DNA from: Ruminiclostridium herbifermentans
GTDB lineage: Bacteria > Bacillota > Clostridia > Acetivibrionales > DSM-1351
Direction: 5' to 3'
Assembly (NCBI RefSeq): GCF_005473905.2
Contig: NZ_CP061336.1
Span: 2,906,501-2,970,500, forward strand
Length of the DNA: 64,000 nucleotides
Made by a program: the position numbers and the translations under genes. Positions 53,389 through 63,421 of the stretch are shown here, one piece after another (the stretch's first letter is position 1; each line of letters starts with the position of its first letter). A model generated the notes under the pieces. The model did not search any database. It was not told the DNA's origin and was given only the letters and a program-made list of their open reading frames with translations.

Positions 53389-56300
53389 TTAAGCAAAATC
53401 TGCAACATCCCATTTGGCATATAGTGTTATATTCTCTTTTACTACATCATTAGTGAAATTCCATGGGTTTATACAATCAGGCTCTTTGTACCATCCCTTA
53501 AATATATAACCTTCATATGTAGGAGGATTTGGTGCTTTTATTGTACTATTATAATTTACAGTTGCAGCCTCTACTTCGCTGCCTCCTTGTGAATCAAATA
53601 TTACTTTCTGAGTAAAGTTAGCTGTGTATTCAGAATAATTCATCTCTAAATCATATTCAGAAATATAAATTGTAGCAGCACTTGAAACTTGATTACCTGT
53701 ACGTGTGTCCGTCCAGTTTACAAATGAATATCCTGAATTAGGGATTGCAGATACATTTGCATACTTTGCATATTCATAGTTTATATCCATATATCCATTA
53801 CCACTAGAAATAAGGTCTAAATAATAATATTTCAAATTAATTCTAGAGAATTTATTTCCACTACATTTTAAAGAATATACCCACCCCTCTATGTACAACT
53901 CACTCATATCATTTGAAGAACAATTTAAGCTAATATCAATAATGCTACTTAAATCAAGCTTATTTATATGATTGTAAGAGCAGTCTATTGAATACAACCA
54001 ATTAGCTCCACTAACATCCAGTATAGCCAATTGATTTGATGAGCAGTTTAGTTTCAGCATCCTTTCAGCCCCACCTAAATCTAATTCAACAATCTGATTT
54101 GATGAACAGTTCAGCTTTTCTAGATATTTTGCTCCACTTAAATCTAACTTACCGGCTAATGATTTTGATTCCCATGATATTTCTTTAATATAACTTACCT
54201 CATTATTGTCAAAATAACCAGGGCACCAAGAAACTCCTGTCCATGTAGTAGGGTCATTCTCATCATAATCTGTATTAATCATTTGTCCATTATTTTTTCC
54301 TGCCACAGCAGATTCCTGATTTAAAAATGCTCTTAACTTATTATAATCATTTCCGTTATATGTAATACCATTAATAGTTACATCTGCAGATGGTAGCCAC
54401 TTAGCATATAATATCGTATCTGAGGTAACTTTATCCCTTATAAAATCCCATTCTTTATTATTATCAACTTCTTTATACCAGCCAATAAAAGCAAAATTCT
54501 CTTTAGTTGGAGCAGTAGGTTCATCAATAGTACTTCCAGCTTTAACATTTTTGATTACAAAATATGTACTATCACCATCTACAAATGTTACTGTATATAA
54601 TATTTCTTCTGCTGCCCACTTAGCATATAGTGTTATATTCTCTTTAACTACATCTTTCGTAAAATCCCAATCATCCAATAACGCGCTATCTTTATACCAG
54701 CCCTTAAACTTAAATCCATTCTTAATTGGAGGTAAAGGTGCTGTAATAGTATCTCCATATTTAATATTATTTATTTCTGATACGATGTTTCCATCTACAT
54801 TGAACTTTACTGTATAGGTCTTTCCGCTATCTATCCACTTAGCATATAGAGTTATATTATCTTTAACTACATCCTTAGAAAAATCCCATGCATTTTTGTA
54901 ATTTGAATCTTTGAACCAACCTAAAAAATCATATCCATCTCTAGTTGGAGTATCAGGTGCTGTGATACTTTCTCCATAATTAATATTGCTGATATTTGGT
55001 ACAGCACTTCCACCATTTGAATTGAAAGTAACTGTGTACAGTATTTCTTTAGATATCCATTTAGCATACAAGATTGTTTCTGATGTAACCCTATCCGTCG
55101 TAAAGTCCCATTTGTTTATGCAATCCGCCTCTTTATACCAGCCGTCAAAAATATATCCCTCATATGTTGGTATTTGTGGTTCCTCCACTGTATTATTATA
55201 ATTTACTATTTTAACTTCTACTTCACTTCCCCCTTGTGAATTGAATATAACATTTTGAGAAAAGTTTGCTTGTAAATTATAGGATAAATCTGGTTTCCAA
55301 TCTCTAAATGTATTTTTCACTGATACTATGGAATTATTAACGGGATCAGTCCAGTTTGCAAAAGAGTTCCCTTTCATTGGAATTGCTTCTAATAAAATTT
55401 CACCAGATACTGGATGATTAGATATGTACAAATAGCCATTTCCATTAGCAATTGCGTTAAGGCTTTTATAAAAATATTTACTGTTTAATTCTGATTTAAA
55501 TTTTTTTAAATTGTAGCCATATATTTCAATTTCTCCTAAAAGTAAGTTATTACTTATATCCACCTCTGTTAATTGATTATAAGAACACTTAATTGAAAAT
55601 AAATTTATATTTTTACTGATATCTAAACTCGTCAAATTGTTTTCAGAACATGAAAGGTATCTTAATTTTGGACTTCCACTGGTATCAAGGCTAATAAGTT
55701 CATTGTATTCACAATTTAATTTTGTAAGTTTTTCATTTTCGCTTACATCTAAAGAAATCAAATCATTACTGTTACAATAAAGCTCAGTCAACTCTTTATT
55801 TGAATTTACATCTAAATATTTCAGTTCATTATATGAACAATCCAAATAAGTTAGAGCTGTATTATTACTAATATCAATACTACTTAACATATTTTTACCG
55901 CAGTCTATATATGTAAGTTTTGTATCATCTGTTGTAATGAGTTCAGTAATTTTATTTCCATAACACTTTAAGCTAGTCAATCCTGCAGCTCCGCTTAAAT
56001 CCAGCCTGCCATTTAAATTCTTATAAGACCAGTATATAGTTTTTATTTGTTTTATTGTTCCATCAGTCCAAGTAACTCCTGTCCAAGTGGAAGGATTATT
56101 CTCATCATAAGCATTATTAAGCTGTTTCCCATTACTAGTCCCTTTTTGTGCAGACTCTTGATTTAAAAATGCTTTAAGCTTAGTATAGTCATTACTATTG
56201 TAAGTAACACCATTTATTATTATGGTCTCTGTACTTATTTGCTGCCACTTAGCATATAGTGTTATTTCGGCTGTAACCCTATCAGCTGCAAAATCCCATT

Positions 56301-57546
56301 TATTTATGCAATTAGCCTCTTTGTACCAGCCATCAAAAATATATCCATCCTTTATGGGTATAGCTGGTGCTGTTATTGTGCTGTTATAATTTGCAGTTAT
56401 AGCTGCTACTTCACTTCCGCCTTGTGAGTTAAATGTCACGTTTTGAGCAAAGTTAGCTTGCAGATTATATGTCCGTCCTGCTGTGAGATTGTATGTATAA
56501 GAATTTGAAAGTTGTACTCCCTTGTCTGTATCTTCCCAGCTTACACCTGTACCATTCTCAAAAGGAACTGCTATTGCTTGTTTTTTTGAACTGTCTATGA
56601 AAAACTCAACATATCCATTACCATGAGATTTCAAATTAATACTATTATTAGATAATATTAATTTAATTTTTGTTAATTTATTGTCAGAGCAACTAAAATT
56701 AGTTACTTTTGTATTCTTGCTCAAATCTAGTTCAATTAATTGATTAGAACTGCAATTTAATGTGATAAGCTTTGTACAAGCATCTACATTAAGCTGACCT
56801 AGTTTATTTGAATGACAATCTAGAGAAGTTAGCTGTGTGTTATTGATTAAATCCAATTCAGTTAATAGATTGGAATAACACAAAAACGTACTCAACTTTT
56901 TATTATTACTAACATCAAGTTCTGTTATTTTATTTGTATTGCAATCAAAATATGTAAGGGCTGTATTTTTGCTTATATCCAGCTTAGCTATATCATTTGA
57001 ATAGCAGCACAAATTGGTCAGTGATGTATTTTTGCTTACATCTATATTTGTAAGTTTATTGAAGCTGCAATTTACTGCTACAAGCTTTTTATTAGTACTT
57101 AAATTCAAATCAGTGAGTTGATTTGAGAAACAGCTAAGGATAGTCATAGCAGTATTCCCAGATACATTTAGAGATGTAAGCTTGTTATTACTGCACACAA
57201 GACTTGTCATTGAGGTTGCACCGCTCAAGTCCAAATTACCAGCTAAAGACTTAGTATCCCATGTTATTGTTTTTATACGCTTGACTTCATCGTCTGTCCA
57301 CGTAATCCCTGACCAGGTAGCAGGATTATTTTCATCATACCCTGCATTTATCGCTTTTCCATTGGTAACTCCTGTAACAGCAGAGTTCTGGTTTAAAAAT
57401 GTTCTAAGCTTGGTAAAATCATTTTCATTATAAGTAATATCACCTACAGTTATATTTGCCGCATATACTGTATTTACATTGACAGCAAAAACAGTAATAA
57501 TTAGAAATAGCAATATAACTATTGATTTGAAAACCCTTTTGCTCAT
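53389..57546 (-). CDS. Large secreted LRR / InlB B-repeat protein
   Basis: 1385 residues: signal peptide (1-29) then three cycles of a 'TYNxNDYxKLRxFLNQ ... NLDLSGA' cap, leucine-rich repeats (units such as LTSLNVSGNTAMTILSCFSN, unusual Cys at a fixed position) and internalin B-type/Flg_new repeats (six in total, each ending ITLYAKW). No LPXTG, SLH or dockerin is present, so surface attachment is not explained. The layout suggests an adhesin or matrix-binding role. Internal repetition (about 450 residues per cycle) indicates expansion by duplication. Good GGAGGG ribosome site at ATG 57546. Confidence 0.88.
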   Translation of the reverse strand: MSKRVFKSIVILLFLIITVFAVNVNTVYAANITVGDITYNENDFTKLRTFLNQNSAVTGVTNGKAINAGYDENNPATWSGITWTDDEVKRIKTITWDTKSLAGNLDLSGATSMTSLVCSNNKLTSLNVSGNTAMTILSCFSNQLTDLNLSTNKKLVAVNCSFNKLTNIDVSKNTSLTNLCCYSNDIAKLDISKNTALTYFDCNTNKITELDVSNNKKLSTFLCYSNLLTELDLINNTQLTSLDCHSNKLGQLNVDACTKLITLNCSSNQLIELDLSKNTKVTNFSCSDNKLTKIKLILSNNSINLKSHGNGYVEFFIDSSKKQAIAVPFENGTGVSWEDTDKGVQLSNSYTYNLTAGRTYNLQANFAQNVTFNSQGGSEVAAITANYNSTITAPAIPIKDGYIFDGWYKEANCINKWDFAADRVTAEITLYAKWQQISTETIIINGVTYNSNDYTKLKAFLNQESAQKGTSNGKQLNNAYDENNPSTWTGVTWTDGTIKQIKTIYWSYKNLNGRLDLSGAAGLTSLKCYGNKITELITTDDTKLTYIDCGKNMLSSIDISNNTALTYLDCSYNELKYLDVNSNKELTELYCNSNDLISLDVSENEKLTKLNCEYNELISLDTSGSPKLRYLSCSENNLTSLDISKNINLFSIKCSYNQLTEVDISNNLLLGEIEIYGYNLKKFKSELNSKYFYKSLNAIANGNGYLYISNHPVSGEILLEAIPMKGNSFANWTDPVNNSIVSVKNTFRDWKPDLSYNLQANFSQNVIFNSQGGSEVEVKIVNYNNTVEEPQIPTYEGYIFDGWYKEADCINKWDFTTDRVTSETILYAKWISKEILYTVTFNSNGGSAVPNISNINYGESITAPDTPTRDGYDFLGWFKDSNYKNAWDFSKDVVKDNITLYAKWIDSGKTYTVKFNVDGNIVSEINNIKYGDTITAPLPPIKNGFKFKGWYKDSALLDDWDFTKDVVKENITLYAKWAAEEILYTVTFVDGDSTYFVIKNVKAGSTIDEPTAPTKENFAFIGWYKEVDNNKEWDFIRDKVTSDTILYAKWLPSADVTINGITYNGNDYNKLRAFLNQESAVAGKNNGQMINTDYDENDPTTWTGVSWCPGYFDNNEVSYIKEISWESKSLAGKLDLSGAKYLEKLNCSSNQIVELDLGGAERMLKLNCSSNQLAILDVSGANWLYSIDCSYNHINKLDLSSIIDISLNCSSNDMSELYIEGWVYSLKCSGNKFSRINLKYYYLDLISSGNGYMDINYEYAKYANVSAIPNSGYSFVNWTDTRTGNQVSSAATIYISEYDLEMNYSEYTANFTQKVIFDSQGGSEVEAATVNYNSTIKAPNPPTYEGYIFKGWYKEPDCINPWNFTNDVVKENITLYAKWDVADFA

Positions 57547-57690
57547 TTTTAATCCCTCCTATTTTTTTAAATATATGAGTTATAATTCCAATAATTTATA
57601 TACTCAATATATCTGTATATTAATGTTACTATATTTCCCTCCATTTCCTTACATGAGTAAGCTTGTATAAAGTAATATTTTAGTGGCATA

Positions 57691-57846
57691 AAAAAGAACC
57701 TCTTAACAAACAGATAACACACCTTTACGATAGATTATAATTTAGCCCAACTTTCTTTTTGCTGACACACTTACAGTGATAAACTAGTTAAACTAAGAAT
57801 TTAATCTATATGAAATTAGCTATACATCTGTGTATAGAGGTTCTTT
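57691..57846. repeat. Terminator-like arms split by ~130 bp
   Basis: AAAAAGAACCTCT (57691-57703) and AGAGGTTCTTT (57836-57846) form an 11-bp perfect inverted repeat with the same arm sequence as the compact terminator at 53006-53050, and even the loop-side bases (TAACAAACAG against AAACAACCAG) agree. This looks like a duplicated terminator into which about 115 bp was inserted. The rest of the gene-free interval 57547-57945 contains the LRR-gene promoter region. Confidence 0.5.
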
Positions 57847-57945
57847 GCAACTATTTAGTTTATTTTTGGGTTTATAGTCTAAACTTATTGGCAAGTATAA
57901 CTTAGATAAATGAATTATAAAGATATTTGTTTGAAATTGTGGGTC

Positions 57946-59406
57946 CTACAGTATTGGTGACAGCAATCTGAAAATACTTTCCTGTATCTTAATAAAAAAG
58001 CCTCTGTTTTGATATTTTTCTTTTGACAATAGTTCACACATTTCCAAATCCTCATTAAATATTTTTGCGCACCTCTGTGAGATTTCTTTTCCATACATAA
58101 AAGCATTTATCTCAAAGTTTAATGAAAAGCTTCTCACATCAATATTTGAAGTTCCAATAGTACAACATTCATCATCAATTACCATCATCTTTGCATGTAA
58201 AAATCCCTTATATAAATATACTTTTATACCATAATCAATTACATCTGCCACAAAAGCCATAGTAGCCTTGTAAACATATGGTTTATCAGGTATTTTTGGT
58301 ATTTGAATTATAATCTTAACTCCAGATAACGCAGCATTTTGAAGCGCCTCTAAAAATGTACTGTCAGGAACAAAATACGGTGTCTGTATAAATATACTCC
58401 TTTTAGCCGAATTAACCATTTTAATCATACTGCGTTTTATCTCTTCATATTTCGTGTCGGGGCCGCTAGATACGATCTGCATTCCTGTACTTCCTGAATT
58501 CTGTTTATTTATAGGCATAAAATATTTCTCAGTATCAACAAACTCCATATCACTCTTTGAGGCATATATCCAATCCTCAAAAAATTTTAGCTGCAAGCAG
58601 TGCACACTACTCCCAATAATTTTCATATGTGTGTCGCGCCATGGTGATATTTTCTTATTTAATCCTAGATATTCATCTCCTATATTAATTCCGCCAATAT
58701 ATCCAATTCCCCCATCAATAATCACAACCTTGCGATGATTTCTAAAGTTTACTCTTAAATAATTACTAACTGTATTTGACAAAAAGCATAATACCTCACC
58801 GCCATTTTCTATTATGGGTTTATAAGTTTTTAAAGGAGTCAAAAGTTTTGCCCCGTGATCAAATAAAACTCTGACCTCAAGCCCCTCTTTTGCTTTTTGT
58901 GCTAATGCAGCTATAATTTTATTGCCAATAATATCATTTTGAATAATAAAATATAAAATATGAATTGATGATTTTGCAGCATAAATATCTTTTAAAAGTT
59001 CTCCGTATTTTTCTTCTGCGCTTGTAAAAATAGTTACTTTATTATCATTTGTAAAGGTACTCTGTGAAGTATTAATGTTGAATTTAATTAACTCCTTAAT
59101 GTTGTTGTCATAAGGTTCATGAAATTTAGTTTCATCATAAAAAGCAATATCTAAGGTATTGTGCAGTTCTTGACAGTATTGTTTACTTCTATCGCATTTT
59201 ATTAGAAATTTCTTTTTCTTAATATGATATGACCTGCCAAAGATTAAGTACAGTATGAATCCAGCTAAAGGCAGTAAAGATAAAGTCAAAACCCAGCTTA
59301 AGGCATTTACTGGTTTTTTCCTTTCAATGAAAACAGCTGTTATTATTAATAGGATATTAATTAGAATTATTGTTATTGAAATAATTGTATATAAACTTAG
59401 CTTCAT
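57946..59406 (-). CDS. cls: Cardiolipin synthase
   Basis: 486 residues: two N-terminal membrane helices (5-28, 35-58) and two phospholipase-D domains. HKD motifs are HRKVVIIDGGIGYIGG in the first and HAKMMVIDDECCTIGTSN in the second. It condenses two phosphatidylglycerol molecules to cardiolipin at the membrane. ATG 59406 is chosen; GGGGTGAT directly precedes it, and the in-frame GTG at 59412 is inside that site. Single gene. Confidence 0.95.
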   Translation of the reverse strand: MKLSLYTIISITIILINILLIITAVFIERKKPVNALSWVLTLSLLPLAGFILYLIFGRSYHIKKKKFLIKCDRSKQYCQELHNTLDIAFYDETKFHEPYDNNIKELIKFNINTSQSTFTNDNKVTIFTSAEEKYGELLKDIYAAKSSIHILYFIIQNDIIGNKIIAALAQKAKEGLEVRVLFDHGAKLLTPLKTYKPIIENGGEVLCFLSNTVSNYLRVNFRNHRKVVIIDGGIGYIGGINIGDEYLGLNKKISPWRDTHMKIIGSSVHCLQLKFFEDWIYASKSDMEFVDTEKYFMPINKQNSGSTGMQIVSSGPDTKYEEIKRSMIKMVNSAKRSIFIQTPYFVPDSTFLEALQNAALSGVKIIIQIPKIPDKPYVYKATMAFVADVIDYGIKVYLYKGFLHAKMMVIDDECCTIGTSNIDVRSFSLNFEINAFMYGKEISQRCAKIFNEDLEMCELLSKEKYQNRGFFIKIQESIFRLLSPIL

Positions 59407-59514
59407 AATCACCCCATAAATTCACTCAATAAATACCAATATACTATATTGTTATGTTGTACAACTTTCGCACTTATATTCTTCGTTCATTACTATTGTA
59501 ATCTTATAATGAAA

Positions 59515-59845
59515 GGGGCTGCTTAAGAAAGAAATTTATTGTATACTGATGTTTTAGCAAATAGTACTAAGTAATAATATATATATAATTGCAAAGTTCG
59601 GTTAGAAATTGATGCTAGAAATAGTATGTGAAGAGCAAGTATTGTAGCCGACTAAGCTACATGATGCATCTTTGAGTATAAACTCGAGACAGGATTTCGA
59701 GTTTAATACAGTCGTCGGAAGTGCTTGTTGTTCACCGCAATTATTTCAGCGTCAATTTCGTGAGCACGCAATAGATATATTGCTACGTCGTACTATTTAA
59801 ACTCGTTAAGGTTGAATATATTATTTCTAATTTTGTAACAGTCTC
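59515..59845. repeat. ~335-bp self-complementary repeat element, copy 2
   Basis: Second copy of the element at 47792-48130. Shared blocks include CGGTTAGAAATTGATGCTAG, AAGTATTGTAGCCGAC, TTTCAGC-TCAATTTCGTGA and TTGCTACGTCGTACTATTTAA. Apex sequences differ but retain pairing (here AAACTCGA/TTCGAGTTT replaces the copy-1 hairpin). Terminal bases are weaker (GGGGCTGCTTAAGAAA facing GAGACTGTTACAAAA). Its right end touches the recO stop codon (59845-59847). Confidence 0.85.
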
Positions 59846-60588
59846 TACTTGTAATATTTCAAATAGTCCAATTTATTATATTCCTTACCTAAATGCTCTT
59901 TTATGTATTTCTTTGAAATTGTGCTCAGTTCTTTTATATTTTCTTCTGAAAGGGAGAAACTATAAAGCTTTTGAGGATTAATAAGCATTATGTATTTCAA
60001 AGCCTTAACTGTTCCAGGCAGCAATGGATAAATCCTTCCCCTTTTATTAACACATTCGCTGCATACCAATCCCGAGTTATCTAAATCAAAGAACATTTTT
60101 TCATCATCAGTTTTATTGCAGTGTATACAGCTAATAACATGAGGTTCATACCCTAGCAATGACATTAACCGTAGTTCAAATACTCTGGTTACAAATTCTA
60201 ACGAGCGATTTGTTTTGGAAATTACATATAGTGTATTAAGCAGAAGCTGAAGAACACTTTCTGCTGGCTCACCTTCTTGTACATTATCTGAAATAAGCTC
60301 CAGTATATGAGAACAGTATGTAAGCTTTACAATGTCATTTCTGATTTCATAATTTGATTCTATAACCTCACAGCTAGACATGTTATAAAGTTCCTTGCCT
60401 TTAAAAAGCATATAACTGCTATAACAAAGCAGTTGAGTACCTGAACTCAGAGAATTTTTGGCTCTTCTAGCATTTTTTGCTGCTATAGATATCTTTCCTT
60501 CTTCAGCAGTCAAAACAGTTATTATCTTGTCAGCTTCCCCAGTATTTACTTCTTTTAAAACTATCCCCTTATAATTCACATATGCCAT
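59845..60588 (-). CDS. recO: DNA repair protein RecO
   Basis: 247-residue recombination mediator that loads RecA with RecR. N-terminal OB fold (KGIVLKEVNTGEADKIITVLT), a central helical domain, and a zinc-binding Cys set CIHCNKTD ... CSEC (residues ~160-185). It is in the usual era-yqzL-recO order on the minus strand but is separated from yqzL by 545 bp, unlike the compact arrangement in Bacillus. Confidence 0.95.
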   Translation of the reverse strand: MAYVNYKGIVLKEVNTGEADKIITVLTAEEGKISIAAKNARRAKNSLSSGTQLLCYSSYMLFKGKELYNMSSCEVIESNYEIRNDIVKLTYCSHILELISDNVQEGEPAESVLQLLLNTLYVISKTNRSLEFVTRVFELRLMSLLGYEPHVISCIHCNKTDDEKMFFDLDNSGLVCSECVNKRGRIYPLLPGTVKALKYIMLINPQKLYSFSLSEENIKELSTISKKYIKEHLGKEYNKLDYLKYYK

Positions 60589-61133
60589 ATAACCACCATA
60601 TTCTAAAATGTAATACTACCATCTATCTTTTTATCTATACTTTTTATCTATACTTTTTATCTATCTTTTCCCTAACATTCATATGTCAATTTACAATGTG
60701 ATTTTTCACTCATCGGAACATTGATATTCCAGAACTTAATACCGCGCTTAGTTAGTTGCTAAGTAAAACCGTCACTTATCAGACTATTGATATCCCGACA
60801 GCATTGAATTTTAAGTACAAACGTTATGCCTGAAATAATCCTAATTTTTTATGTCACTTATAACGAATCAAGAAAATTCTCATCCAGTCTATAAATAGCG
60901 GATGCCTCTTTTTATTCAGGCTAAGAATATATCTCGCCTCAACTAAACACCGCTTGGCAAAATTCAAAAATTATTTATTTGAATCTATGCACTAAAAAAC
61001 TAGGCAAAAACCAATCAAAACAAAGGCAGAAGCCAAGTTATATATGTTTTATAAACTATCAAACTCAAACTTCTGCCTAATAAATGAACTATTTAAAGTT
61101 GGCTGTATATAATTTACAGACTACTAAGTTATG
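60589..61133. other. Gene-free interval with 13-bp tandem repeats
   Basis: Three head-to-tail copies of CTTTTTATCTATA (60627-60665, last base variable) are just upstream of recO. A 9-bp inverted repeat AGGCAGAAG/CTTCTGCCT at about 61023-61079 may terminate the era-yqzL transcript. No gene recognised. Confidence 0.6.
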
Positions 61134-61268
61134 CTAAATTTTTATTTCTTCTTGAACGACATCTTCTGTTTTTTCTGATTTGTACTTTTCCTCAATTTCC
61201 TTCATTAGTACATAAGAATCAACACTACCAGTTGATTTAAAAACATTCCAAATAAAATCTACTAGCAT
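61134..61268 (-). CDS. yqzL: YqzL-like small protein
   Basis: 44-residue protein (MLVDFIWNVFKSTGSVDSYV, then a charged helix). This matches the YqzL family, whose short hydrophobic FIWxxFxSTGSVxxY start is highly conserved in Firmicutes and lies between era and recO. GGAGCTGAC provides the ribosome site. The function is unknown; possible weak membrane association from the N-terminus. Confidence 0.88.
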   Translation of the reverse strand: MLVDFIWNVFKSTGSVDSYVLMKEIEEKYKSEKTEDVVQEEIKI

Positions 61269-61385
61269 AAATGTCAGCTCCTTTTATTCAATATTATAAA
61301 AATATTTTCTCTCAAATAGTCCAATAGTATACAAACACAAATAAATATTCATTTCCATTTTTGAATTAATATATTATTAAATTTA

Positions 61386-62276
61386 TTATTTTCTTTTATA
61401 TCCAAGTTCCTTTAGCATATTGTCATTATTTCGCCAATCTGGTTTTATTTTTACCCAAAGTTCTAAAAAAACCTTTGTATCTAAAAGCCGCTCTATTTCA
61501 AATCTCGCTGCAGCCCCTATTTTTTTAAGCATCACACCTTGTTTTCCAATAATTATTCCCTTATGGGAACTCTTCTCACAATAAATAGTTGCTTGAATAT
61601 TAATCAGACCATCTTTTCTCTCTTTAAAGGACGTAACCTCAACACCAACTCCATGAGGAACTTCATCATCAAGATTAAGAAGTAATTTTTCTCTTATCAT
61701 TTCAGCAGCTATTATCTTTTCTGGTTGGTCAGTTAACGTATCCTCTGGGAAAAACTTTTCTCCCTCAGGTATATATTTAAGCACCTCTTCCAAAATAATA
61801 TCCAAGCCATCTTTTTTTAACGCAGAAACAGGTATAATGGCTTTAAAATCCATCAATTCATTGTATCTAGCAATTAAAGCAAGTAACTTTTCCTTTTCAA
61901 CTATATCCACTTTATTTAAAATTAGCAAAACTGGTGTTTTTACCTTTTTCAGCTGCTCAATAATGCTAATATCCAAACTTTCAGGCGAAGTAGTAGCCTC
62001 AGCTAAAAAGAAAATCAAATCCACTTCTTTGATTGTTTCAGAAGCGACATTTACCATATATTCTCCCAATTTTGTTTTAGGCCTATGAATACCTGGTGTG
62101 TCAATAAGTACAAGCTGATATTCATCACTTGTTATAACAGCTCTAATTGTATTTCTTGTTGTTTGCGGTTTATTTGACATTATTGCTATTTTTTCACCGG
62201 TTAAAGCATTTAAAAGCGTTGACTTTCCAACATTTGGTTTACCTATAACCGATATAAATCCTGATTTGTATGCCAT
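61386..62276 (-). CDS. era: GTPase Era
   Basis: 296-residue ribosome-assembly GTPase. G1 GKPNVGKSTLLNAL, G2 TTRNTIRA, G3 DTPGIHRP, G4 NKVD and G5 SALK, then the C-terminal KH domain with the GKQGVMLKKIG loop that binds the 3' end of 16S rRNA. Length is normal. Between cdd and yqzL in the conserved cluster. Confidence 0.97.
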   Translation of the reverse strand: MAYKSGFISVIGKPNVGKSTLLNALTGEKIAIMSNKPQTTRNTIRAVITSDEYQLVLIDTPGIHRPKTKLGEYMVNVASETIKEVDLIFFLAEATTSPESLDISIIEQLKKVKTPVLLILNKVDIVEKEKLLALIARYNELMDFKAIIPVSALKKDGLDIILEEVLKYIPEGEKFFPEDTLTDQPEKIIAAEMIREKLLLNLDDEVPHGVGVEVTSFKERKDGLINIQATIYCEKSSHKGIIIGKQGVMLKKIGAAARFEIERLLDTKVFLELWVKIKPDWRNNDNMLKELGYKRK

Positions 62277-62469
62277 ATTCTATTTGTTTCCTCCATTACT
62301 TTTCATGCGTTACGTTAATATGTTTTTGTTCATAAACGTTATTTTAGCTCAAGTGGTAGTCCTGCAATGAAAAAAATTACGCCACTTACCATTTCTTGTT
62401 TTAATCTGTTCTATAAATACTCCTATAATTAACAGTTTGCACCAATAATCAATATTCTTATATTTAACC

Positions 62470-62859
62470 TTAAAAACTTCTGAAAGCATTAGGTAATATA
62501 TCTCCAAAACGAATTTCTCTGTAATCACCTGCTTTATTTGTACAAAGAAGCTTCATGTCGTCATTTGCAAATTCCGCCATGACTTGCCTGCAAATACCAC
62601 AAGGATAAATATAGTCATCATCATCACTTGCAATTGCAATTTTCTCAATCTCAATTTTGCCTTCCTCTGATATGGCCTTCCAGACAGCAGTTCTTTCAGC
62701 GCAATTTGTTGCACCAAATGATGCTATTTCAACATTACATCCCGTATAAACTTTTCCTGTTTTGGTTAGAATAGCTGCACCTACTCTGAATTTCGAATAA
62801 GGAACATATGCATTCTCTAGTGCCTTTTTTGCGGTCTCAATAAGTTCTTTATCTGTCAT
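62470..62859 (-). CDS. cdd: Cytidine deaminase
   Basis: 129-residue homotetrameric-type deaminase of pyrimidine salvage. The zinc site is formed by CAERTAVWKA (Cys in place of His, with catalytic Glu) and PCGICRQVMAEF. The substrate loop CNVEIASFGATNCAE is conserved. AAAGGAG precedes the start. Part of the dgkA-cdd-era cluster, 26 bp from dgkA. Confidence 0.95.
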   Translation of the reverse strand: MTDKELIETAKKALENAYVPYSKFRVGAAILTKTGKVYTGCNVEIASFGATNCAERTAVWKAISEEGKIEIEKIAIASDDDDYIYPCGICRQVMAEFANDDMKLLCTNKAGDYREIRFGDILPNAFRSF

Positions 62860-62885
62860 TACTCTTCTCCTTTATCTGTAATTTA

Positions 62886-63266
62886 CTATTTGCCTATATA
62901 ATCTATTAATCTTAACATTAATTTATCTCCCATTATTACAACACCTATTATAATACTAAAAAATGCCGAAACAAAAACAGCACCGGCAGAAACATCCTTT
63001 ATTATCTTAGCTTTAGGATGATATACATCTACTATAAAATCAACTACTACCTCCATTGCCGTATTTATGAGTTCAAAACATAAAACTATTGCAACTGTTA
63101 AGCACAATATAGCAAACTCAACCTTGCTGACACCTAACCATATTGCAAGCAAAAGCACAAAAAAACTCATAGCCAAATGAATTTTCATATTTCTTTCTTT
63201 TACAATAGTATATAATACACCTCGAGAGGCATTCAAAAAGCTTTCGATAAGATTTTTATTCTTCAT
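62886..63266 (-). CDS. dgkA: Undecaprenol/diacylglycerol kinase-family protein
   Basis: 126-residue membrane kinase with three helices. Conserved ERNMKIHLAMSF, the ELINTAMEVVVDFI block with catalytic Glu, and HPKAKIIKDVSAGAVFVSA. In Gram-positives this family phosphorylates undecaprenol for cell-wall carrier recycling. ATG 63266 is used because GGGGGAT precedes it; the longer frame to 63341 lacks any family sequence. Confidence 0.93.
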   Translation of the reverse strand: MKNKNLIESFLNASRGVLYTIVKERNMKIHLAMSFFVLLLAIWLGVSKVEFAILCLTVAIVLCFELINTAMEVVVDFIVDVYHPKAKIIKDVSAGAVFVSAFFSIIIGVVIMGDKLMLRLIDYIGK

Positions 63267-63421
63267 ATAATCCCCCACACCTAAAACAGGCTGAAAAATT
63301 AGGTAAAATTTACTGTCTAAAGCCTCAACCTGACAGAGCAATACTTAGCACTGAAGTTGAATTGTAAATTTTCGCCTAACAAATATAAAGTTATTATAAT
63401 GTATCAAACCTTTTAGCAAGC

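Noticed and set aside
54551-55201. Plus-strand frames of 71-88 codons inside the LRR gene
   Set aside because: Antisense to repeated coding sequence; they recur in each repeat unit, which explains their openness.
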